Assembly: GCA_020024255.1 (NCBI GenBank)
Contig: JAHHTX010000065.1
Location: 1 to 11,982, forward strand
DNA length: 11,982 nt
Source: Anaerotignum sp.
GTDB taxonomy: Bacteria > Bacillota > Clostridia > Lachnospirales > Anaerotignaceae
Direction: 5' to 3'
Shown here: piece after piece, positions 7,279 through 11,982 of the stretch
Layout: each line of letters opens with the position of its first letter
Position numbering within the stretch: position 1 is the first letter of the stretch
Position numbers and translations under genes: made by a program
Notes under the pieces: model-generated
The model's database searches: none
What the model was told of the DNA's origin: nothing
The model's input: only the letters and a program-made list of their open reading frames with translations

Positions 7279-7893
7279 ATGGAACAACTGTTAAAAATAA
7301 CAAATGTCCCAATCGCATTCACCATGAATGTACAACATGCAAGACTAGAATATAACAATGTTTCTGCTGATTTACAAATCACCAGAAACAAAGGTGGACT
7401 GCAAATCAAAAGCAGTCCCATTAAATTAAACTTGGATACCTTTCAAGCACGTAATTCTGTACGTCATGCAACTACAGGTGGCTCTATTCGTGAATATGCG
7501 GAAAAGGGACATACTGCCGCATATGAAGCAACTGCAAGCTATGCCAGCGACGGTCATCTATTATTAAAAGCAAAACTTGGTGATGATGCCTTAGGGCAGA
7601 TTATCAAGAAACATACAGAACAGTTTATGCAGCCAAAAGAAGTAAATATTGATTTTATTCCAAAAGGTGGTGCTGAGATTACAGCAACCGGTGGCGATAT
7701 TACCATTGATTATATGTTGGATAAACTGAATTTTGATTGGAAAACACAGCAGGGTACTTTGGAATTTATTCCCGGAGATATTGAAATTTCCATTTCTCAG
7801 ATGCCTGAGGTAAAAATTGAATATGTGGGTTCTCCCATATATGTCCCACCAAGTGCAGACCCTGAATATGAACCCATTGATATAAAAGCATAA
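7279..7893 (+). CDS. DUF6470 (YviE-like) protein of the flagellar operon
   Basis: A 204-residue cytoplasmic protein with no signal peptide or membrane segment. Its position between flgL and fliW is that of B. subtilis yviE, and the layout fits that family: a beta-rich N-terminus with short hydrophobic strands, KLNLDTFQARNSV, a helical middle (YAEKGHTAAYEATASYASDG, then DDALGQIIKKHTEQF), and a beta-rich C-terminal half ending in IEYVGSPIYVPPS. The biochemical function of the family is not established. Because members sit beside fliW, a role in assembly or flagellin homeostasis is plausible but inferred. The start is ATG 7279, with GGGGGGT (7266-7272) 6 nt upstream, rather than ATG 7264, which lies inside that G-run. 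Confidence 0.85.
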   Translation: MEQLLKITNVPIAFTMNVQHARLEYNNVSADLQITRNKGGLQIKSSPIKLNLDTFQARNSVRHATTGGSIREYAEKGHTAAYEATASYASDGHLLLKAKLGDDALGQIIKKHTEQFMQPKEVNIDFIPKGGAEITATGGDITIDYMLDKLNFDWKTQQGTLEFIPGDIEISISQMPEVKIEYVGSPIYVPPSADPEYEPIDIKA

Positions 7894-7907
7894 TAGGAGT
7901 GTCTGAT

Positions 7908-8348
7908 ATGGAAACCAATACAAAATATTTTGGTACAATCACATATACAACAGATGAAGTCATTACATTTGCTCATGGGATTTTTGGATTTGAAGAAAGC
8001 AAAAAGTTTCTGTTAATCCGCTTTGCCGAAGATAATGAAGGGATGTTGTGTTTACAAAATATTGAGGAACCTTCTTTGGCATTTGTTGTCATCAATCCAT
8101 TTGCCTTTCTTCCCACATACGCACCCAGTTTGTCAGCAGATGAATTAAAAACATTGGCTGCAGCAGACAGTACAGAGTTGATGTTCTACAATATATGCGT
8201 ACTAAAAGATATTCCGGAAGAAAGTACTGTAAATTTACGTTGTCCTCTGGCAATTAACCCTGAAAATAAAAATGGGATGCAGGTTATATTGGATAACGAA
8301 AAGTATTCTTTCCGGCAGCCCCTAAACAATTTGGCAAAGGAGAGTTAA
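7908..8348 (+). CDS. fliW: FliW, flagellar assembly factor and CsrA antagonist
   Basis: Binds free flagellin (Hag) or CsrA. When flagellin is exported, FliW sequesters CsrA and relieves repression of flagellin translation; when flagellin accumulates, CsrA is released. It has 146 residues, the family norm. Recognisable segments are the N-terminal ITFAHGIFGFEESKKFLLI, then SLAFVVINPF, then TVNLRCPLAINPENKNGMQVIL near the C-terminus, matching the FliW core. The start is ATG 7908, with AGGAGTG (7895-7901) 6 nt upstream; the GTG at 7899 is part of that site. The stop overlaps csrA by one base (TAATG), implying translational coupling with its partner. Confidence 0.95.
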   Translation: METNTKYFGTITYTTDEVITFAHGIFGFEESKKFLLIRFAEDNEGMLCLQNIEEPSLAFVVINPFAFLPTYAPSLSADELKTLAAADSTELMFYNICVLKDIPEESTVNLRCPLAINPENKNGMQVILDNEKYSFRQPLNNLAKES

Positions 8349-8584
8349 TGTCTATGTTGATATTACAAAGAAAAGTCGGTGAATCTATACGAATTGGCGA
8401 TTCTATTGTACTTCGTGTAACAGAAATTGGTTCTGACCGTGTAAAACTTGCCATTGATGCACCTCGTGAGTTGCCTATTGTGCGGGAAGAACTCCTTCTT
8501 GCTGCTGAAACAAATAAACAATCTGCTGATAGTCATGTAGATATTTCACAACTGAAAAAATTATTACAATCCAAAAAAGATTAA
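8348..8584 (+). CDS. csrA: CsrA, carbon storage/flagellin translation regulator
   Basis: A small dimeric RNA-binding protein that blocks ribosome access at GGA-containing leaders, in Firmicutes mainly the flagellin (hag) mRNA. It has 78 residues from this start. The core MLILQRKVGESIRIGDSIVL and DRVKLAIDAPRELPIVREEL is canonical, including the R-E-E C-terminal RNA-contact strand. The C-terminal tail (after about residue 50) is longer than in gamma-proteobacteria, as in Firmicute CsrAs that bind FliW. Two in-frame ATGs compete: 8348 (5 nt after GGAG 8339-8342, overlapping the fliW stop) and 8354 (11 nt after, giving the family's usual MLIL start). I use 8348 on spacing; either is possible. Confidence 0.96.
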   Translation: MSMLILQRKVGESIRIGDSIVLRVTEIGSDRVKLAIDAPRELPIVREELLLAAETNKQSADSHVDISQLKKLLQSKKD

Positions 8585-8596
8585 CGATTAAATATC

Positions 8597-8634
8597 GAAA
8601 GGATTTTTCTGTATACGGAAAAATCCTTTCTTTC
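8597..8634 (+). terminator. Rho-independent terminator of the flagellar operon
   Basis: GAAAGGATTTTTC (8597-8609) pairs perfectly with GAAAAATCCTTTC (8618-8630) around an 8-nt loop and is followed by TTTCTC. It lies 13 nt after the csrA stop. The 13-bp stem is strong, though the T-run is short and C-interrupted. Confidence 0.8.
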
Positions 8635-8675
8635 TCTAAATTCCGATAAAATCCTACATTTCCCCTATACTTCTT

Positions 8676-8706
8676 TTGACACATATAGTATACTTTAAAA
8701 TAGAAT
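8676..8706 (+). promoter_or_regulatory. Candidate sigma-A promoter of the parA-like/comFB unit
   Basis: A perfect TTGACA (8676-8681) is followed by TAGAAT (8701-8706, 5/6 to TATAAT), but the spacer is 19 nt, longer than the ideal 17. With a 17-nt spacer the -10 would be the poor AATAGA. It lies after the csrA terminator and about 25 nt before the start codon of the ATPase gene, so an independent transcript is likely. Confidence 0.5.
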
Positions 8707-8732
8707 ACGATGATTTGATTGGAGGAATTTGC

Positions 8733-9512
8733 TTGGCTACTTTGATTGCGATAACAAACCAAAAAGGCGGCATTGGCAAAACAACAACTGCTACTGCACT
8801 CATCAGCGGACTGACCTCCCATGGGAAAAAGGTACTAGGGATTGATTTAGATCCACAAGGAAATATGGGGTTTAGTTTTGGAATTGAAATTGCACATTGT
8901 CATACCATTTACGATGTATTCAAAAAAACAATATCGGTTCAGCAAGCTATTGCTCATACACCTTATGGTGACATTATCCCTTCCAACATTCTGTTGACCG
9001 GTGCAGAATCAGAATTCAATCATAGTGGACGGGAATTTTTATTGCAAAATGCACTAGCGGATATACAACATTTGTATGACTATATTATTTTGGACACTCC
9101 CCCTACATTAAATATTCTCACCATAAATGCCTATGTGGCTTCCAACTACCTCATTATTCCTATGGTATTGGAAATCCTAAGTTTGCTAGGGACTACCCAG
9201 TTAAAGGAAACATGGGATGCTGTAGTAAAATCGTATAATAAACAATTAACTGTTTTGGGGGTTTTATTAACAAAGTATAATCCTAATTTAAATTTATCCA
9301 AAGAAGTTTTTGAAATGGCCCAAATCATTGCAGCACAATTACATACTAAAATATTTGATGCAAAAATACGACAGGGAGTTGCTGTTGCTGAAGCACCTGC
9401 CCATTGTCAAAGTATATTTGATTATGCACCAAAATCAAAACCTGCATTAGACTATGCTGATTTTGTAAATGAAGTACTTATGCTGATAGAAACAAAAAAG
9501 GAAGGGAACTAA
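8733..9512 (+). CDS. ParA/Soj-type Walker ATPase
   Basis: A dimerising, nucleoid-binding ATPase of the ParA/MinD superfamily, which positions chromosomes, plasmids or protein complexes by ATP-driven gradients. It has 259 residues, the size of Soj. The deviant Walker A is KGGIGKTT (11-18) with signature lysine K11. DLDPQGN (38-44) holds the switch-I aspartate D40. Walker B is YIILDTPP with D121. There is no N-terminal helix-turn-helix, so it is not a P1-type plasmid ParA. It is also not FlhG/YlxH, which lie with flhF. The start is TTG 8733, with GGAGGA (8721-8726) 6 nt upstream; the protein then begins MATLIAITNQKGG like its homologues. The next gene starts 1 nt after its stop, and it is not a ParB. 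I infer that this ATPase uses the downstream ComFB-domain protein as partner; its cargo is unknown. Confidence 0.93.
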   Translation: MATLIAITNQKGGIGKTTTATALISGLTSHGKKVLGIDLDPQGNMGFSFGIEIAHCHTIYDVFKKTISVQQAIAHTPYGDIIPSNILLTGAESEFNHSGREFLLQNALADIQHLYDYIILDTPPTLNILTINAYVASNYLIIPMVLEILSLLGTTQLKETWDAVVKSYNKQLTVLGVLLTKYNPNLNLSKEVFEMAQIIAAQLHTKIFDAKIRQGVAVAEAPAHCQSIFDYAPKSKPALDYADFVNEVLMLIETKKEGN

Positions 9513-9513
9513 T

Positions 9514-10506
9514 ATGCCTAAAAAAACCAGTAAAACAGCACATGTACTGAATCTTCTCTCGCCTACCATAGAAGAAGAAATTATAGCAGATGTACCAGAA
9601 ACAGAATGGTCATCAGCACATAAGACACCTATGCAAAACATATCGGGCTCGTCAGAAGTATTATCGGAAAAATCCGATTCTATGGAAGATATTTTGCATA
9701 TGTCAAACAGCAACGATGAGCTTTCCATGCTGATTAAAGGAAACTTGGAAAAGGAGTTTTTAGAAAGTACCGGAAATGCCGATGAATTACAGGAAACTGA
9801 AGAACCTGAAGACTCAGAAGAATCCGAAAATGTAGAAGATGTAGAAGATACAGAAAATTCGGAAAACAGTGAACCTTTAGCAGATGGGGAAACTGCTGTT
9901 TTGGCAAACACCCCTGTTGACAATACGGAGCAGGAAGAAGACGTATCTCATGATATGGATAATTCAGACATGATGCAATCCATAGAAAATATGCCTATGA
10001 ATGAAAATACATCACAAAATGAGGATTTGTCTGACCATATGGCCGATATTCTTTCCAATACGAACATGGTACATTCCATAGAAAATGTCCTTGCAGAAGA
10101 AAATACAATACAGAAAGAAGAGGAAAACACAGCTGATTCTTCCCATATTTCTGACAGCGAAGAAAATGAAGAAAGCAGCGATGATGAAGAAGTTGTCGAA
10201 AATACACCTTTTTATTACACCAATATATTTGAACACATTGTCAAGGACTGTGCATTAGAGTATATGAAACGTTTTGATCTTTGTACCTGTGATCGATGTA
10301 TTGCAGATGTAACTGCCCTTGCACTGACAAATCTTCCACCCAAATATATGGTAACTGACTATGAAAATGTCGCACCTCTCATTCACTATTTAGAACATAA
10401 GCACGAGGTTATTTTGATGACAGAAATGACCAAAGCTTGTCTTACGGTTTATGCAGAACCCAGACATACCATAAAAAAAGTGAAAACCACACACAAAACC
10501 AGTTAA
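9514..10506 (+). CDS. ComFB-domain protein with basic N-terminus and long acidic linker, probable ParA partner
   Basis: It has 330 residues in three parts. (1) Residues 1-20 are basic (KKTSKTAHVLNLL). (2) Residues about 20-228 are an Asp/Glu/Ser/Asn-rich, low-complexity, probably disordered region with a 32-residue internal repeat starting at residues 152 and 184. (3) Residues about 233-320 are a ComFB domain: FEHIVKDC, CTCDRC (C257, C259, C262), DVTALALTNLPPKY (265-278) and a closing PRH (316-318). Classical ComFB proteins are only about 90-100 residues long. ComFB is encoded in the B. subtilis comF operon just upstream of yvyF-flgM, and members have been reported to bind cyclic dinucleotides. 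The gene is 1 nt from the ATPase gene, with AAGGGA 6 nt before ATG 9514. A short basic peptide at the end of a disordered arm is how many ParA partners stimulate their ATPase. The domain call is firm; partner and ligand are inferred. Confidence 0.85.
   Translation: MPKKTSKTAHVLNLLSPTIEEEIIADVPETEWSSAHKTPMQNISGSSEVLSEKSDSMEDILHMSNSNDELSMLIKGNLEKEFLESTGNADELQETEEPEDSEESENVEDVEDTENSENSEPLADGETAVLANTPVDNTEQEEDVSHDMDNSDMMQSIENMPMNENTSQNEDLSDHMADILSNTNMVHSIENVLAEENTIQKEEENTADSSHISDSEENEESSDDEEVVENTPFYYTNIFEHIVKDCALEYMKRFDLCTCDRCIADVTALALTNLPPKYMVTDYENVAPLIHYLEHKHEVILMTEMTKACLTVYAEPRHTIKKVKTTHKTS
9967..10119 (+). repeat. Diverged 96-bp direct repeat in the acidic linker of the ComFB protein
   Basis: The segment from 9967 (DMMQSIEN, then NENTSQNE) recurs 96 bp later from 10063 (NMVHSIEN, then EENTIQKE). 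About 10 of the first 19 residues are identical, with shared CCATAGAAAAT at DNA level. It indicates that the linker grew by duplication. Confidence 0.65.
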
Positions 10507-10549
10507 AAAAAATTCTCTATGGGATTTAAAAACCATAGAGAATTTTTTT
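10506..10549. terminator. Bidirectional terminator between convergent genes
   Basis: A perfect 17-bp stem (10506-10522 with 10533-10549, core TTCTCTATGG/CCATAGAGAA) is flanked by A7 and T7 runs around a 10-nt loop. It overlaps the stop of the ComFB-domain gene and ends 16 nt before the stop of the leftward EAL-HDOD gene, so it can terminate both. Confidence 0.92.
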
Positions 10550-10565
10550 CTTTCTTTATCTTTTC

Positions 10566-11822
10566 TTACAGCTTTTCCAAAGCTTCTTTTTCACTTTCAC
10601 CGAAATGGCTCTGTGTCAACTCTTGCCAAATCAAATTCACTTCTTCTTCACAGTCCATATATATCTGTGCCATAGACTCAGTAGGAATCCCCAATTCTTC
10701 CGCATATTCTTTAATTTTATCCCACTGTGCAGACTCATAGCAAAGCACGAGCTTACACAAAGTACCACATCTGCCTTCATGGGTAATTAAAGCTTCTTTA
10801 ATCATATCTTGTGTGGAAATATCTTCAAGAAGCTCCTCCATGGTCGCATCTACCATAAGAGGCAACGCAGATAACATTCCCATCAAATACGCATCTGCTT
10901 TACTGATAGGCATATCTTCGCAATAATCCATCAAAGATGAACTGAATGTCGCACGTAGAAAAGAAATTTTCAGCATATCTTCGGAACCACTCTGTTCTTT
11001 TCTGTTAAAGCTCAATAGATATACCCATTTTTTCAGCTGTTCCAGCCCCAATACCATAATTGCTTGACGAATAGAAGATGTGGGATGACGCAGTGCAAAG
11101 TGAACAGAGTTTACCACACGCAGTAATTCATATGTTAAAGAGGCATCTCTTTTAATGATCCAATGAATCTCATCTACATCTGGCAGTTCACTGGTAATGG
11201 CAACCAAAAGTTGACAGAAATTGCTTTCCATATACTGCATCTTATTGGTTTTTACAATCGCAGCCTTTGCAATATAAGAACCTTCATAATAATCAAAATT
11301 GAAGGTTTTTGCAAATGTGTAATCTTCTTCTGTATCAATATTTGTCGCAATACATAGCTTATGGAAACCCTTTGCCATACAAATCATGGTTTCCACTGTA
11401 GGCTTTTCTGTATTTTTCACATTGATTTTGATGTAATCCGTATATTCCATAAAACTAAGGTAACGAGGCTGAAACTGGAAGTCATTGATTGCAATACGGT
11501 ATCCCTGTTCTCTATATTCCTGCACCATCTTTTGCGCCAACGGATATACAATAACACTATCCTCAATCTGAATCACAAGTTCATCTGCCTTAAACATCTT
11601 TGGCATATCCTTAAAGAGCAGATTGGGGGTAAAAGTCATAAAGTTTAAGGCAGAACGGTCAATCTTGCTGTTGTTTTGGGTCAAAAATGAAGATATGGCA
11701 TCAGCCGCATTGTAATCACTGCTCTGTCCACCTTTATCTTTTTCTATATCAAATAGAAGCTCATGCCCCAATAATTCATTCTCTGCTGTTTTAATGGCTT
11801 GTTTTACTACAAACTTATGCAT
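10566..11822 (-). CDS. EAL-HDOD protein (YuxH/CdgJ type) with degenerate EAL domain
   Basis: A cytoplasmic signalling protein of 418 residues, normal for this two-domain family. The N-terminal EAL domain (1-195) is clearly homologous in layout but has lost the c-di-GMP phosphodiesterase residues. ELLFD (21-25) stands in place of ExLxR, VIQIED (83-88) lacks the first metal glutamate, IND (112-114) replaces DD, and IKIN (131-134) keeps K132 but not the Asp. ATNID (159-163) replaces AEGVE, and EG (180-181) replaces QG. The C-terminal HDOD domain (about 200-395) shows IIKRDASLTYELLRVVNSV and IRQAIMVLGLEQLKKWV. Known relatives such as Vibrio CdgJ affect motility. An inactive EAL would act by binding or scaffolding. 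The start is ATG 11820-11822, with only a weak purine-rich stretch (GAGAGTTGAGAG) ahead. It is convergent with the ComFB gene. Confidence 0.92.
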   Translation of the reverse strand: MHKFVVKQAIKTAENELLGHELLFDIEKDKGGQSSDYNAADAISSFLTQNNSKIDRSALNFMTFTPNLLFKDMPKMFKADELVIQIEDSVIVYPLAQKMVQEYREQGYRIAINDFQFQPRYLSFMEYTDYIKINVKNTEKPTVETMICMAKGFHKLCIATNIDTEEDYTFAKTFNFDYYEGSYIAKAAIVKTNKMQYMESNFCQLLVAITSELPDVDEIHWIIKRDASLTYELLRVVNSVHFALRHPTSSIRQAIMVLGLEQLKKWVYLLSFNRKEQSGSEDMLKISFLRATFSSSLMDYCEDMPISKADAYLMGMLSALPLMVDATMEELLEDISTQDMIKEALITHEGRCGTLCKLVLCYESAQWDKIKEYAEELGIPTESMAQIYMDCEEEVNLIWQELTQSHFGESEKEALEKL

Positions 11823-11893
11823 CTCTCAACTCTCTTTTCTCTGTTTAACTTTACAAACGGGGTTTTTCTCCTCAGGCTTCCAAGCACCTGCCT

Positions 11894-11918
11894 GTTTCTT
11901 GTGTTTCTTGTGTTTCTT
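11894..11918. repeat. 9-bp tandem repeat GTTTCTTGT (about 2.8 copies)
   Basis: GTTTCTTGT at 11894-11902 and 11903-11911, then GTTTCTT to 11918, lies in the spacer upstream of the EAL-HDOD gene (minus-strand unit ACAAGAAAC). The tract continues as T/C-rich sequence to 11938. It could vary in copy number by slippage, and it lies roughly 70-100 nt before the EAL-HDOD start codon, where it might affect expression. Confidence 0.6.
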
Positions 11919-11933
11919 ATTTCTCTTCTTTTC

Positions 11934-11981
11934 TTATCTCTGCTTTGCCAAAAGCTGATCCATAACAGCGACCAAATGTCC
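11934..11981 (-). CDS. Possible C-terminal tail of an upstream minus-strand gene (partial)
   Basis: A minus-strand frame enters from the right edge and ends at TAA (11936-11934), leaving residues GHLVAVMDQLLAKQR. It reads like an ordinary protein C-terminus, but 15 residues cannot be identified. Another frame is also open into the edge for 21 codons, so frame choice is uncertain. No clear terminator separates it from the EAL-HDOD gene, about 110 nt downstream, so the two could be cotranscribed. Confidence 0.35.
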   Translation of the reverse strand, partial: GHLVAVMDQLLAKQR

Positions 11982-11982
11982 G

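Noticed and set aside
8642..8649. TCCGATAA, resembling the sigma-28 -10 element, after the csrA terminator
   Set aside because: No TAAA at the required distance upstream (the position falls in the terminator stem, ATCC); a sigma-A-like promoter lies just downstream and is closer to the gene.
8733..9512. FlhG/YlxH (MinD-like flagellar number regulator) identity for the ATPase
   Set aside because: Its N-terminus starts directly with the Walker A like Soj, lacks the FlhG N-terminal activation helix, and is not beside flhF or fliA/cheA genes.
1..11982. CRISPR arrays, insertion sequences, tRNA or rRNA genes
   Set aside because: No regularly spaced repeats, transposase-like proteins, terminal inverted repeats or tRNA cloverleaf sequences were seen.

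Overview
The window is AT-rich, has strong AGGAGG-type ribosome binding sites, and carries a T-box leader. Its flagellar gene order is flgM-flgN-flgK-flgL-(DUF6470)-fliW-csrA, the order seen in Bacillus subtilis and many Clostridia. It most likely comes from a motile Firmicute of the class Clostridia, probably Lachnospirales. That placement is inferred from gene order and protein character, not from a database match.

Layout. Positions 3-53 hold the tail of an unidentified gene. A bidirectional terminator (108-145) separates it from a leftward neurotransmitter:sodium symporter family (NSS) amino-acid transporter (152-1489). The transporter has a long leader (1561 to about 1825) that is a T-box riboswitch with a readable UAC specifier, which suggests induction by uncharged tRNA-Tyr. 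A sigma-A-like promoter (1862-1890) drives it. After a gene-free AT-rich stretch, the rightward flagellar operon (2275-8584) encodes the anti-sigma-28 factor FlgM, the chaperone FlgN, its clients FlgK and FlgL (the hook-filament junction proteins), a DUF6470 (YviE-like) protein, FliW and CsrA. FlgK is unusually large: it carries a long coiled-coil insertion and three tandem beta-rich repeats. The operon ends at a strong hairpin (8597-8634).

Downstream lies a two-gene unit (8733-10506). The first gene encodes a ParA/Soj-type ATPase. The second encodes a protein with a short basic N-terminus, a very long acidic low-complexity linker and a C-terminal ComFB domain. A perfect bidirectional terminator (10506-10549) separates it from a leftward EAL-HDOD protein (10566-11822) of the YuxH/CdgJ type, whose EAL catalytic residues are nearly all lost. 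The right edge has a short AT-rich spacer with a 9-bp tandem repeat and a possible gene tail on the minus strand.

How the genes fit together. FlgM, FlgN, FlgK and FlgL couple junction assembly to late flagellar transcription. FliW and CsrA couple flagellin level to flagellin translation. The ParA/ComFB pair and the degenerate EAL-HDOD protein both point to spatial or cyclic-dinucleotide control of motility next to the operon. The ParA plus acidic-linker-ComFB pair is the best candidate here for an undescribed system: a ParA-type positioning ATPase whose partner may sense a cyclic dinucleotide.
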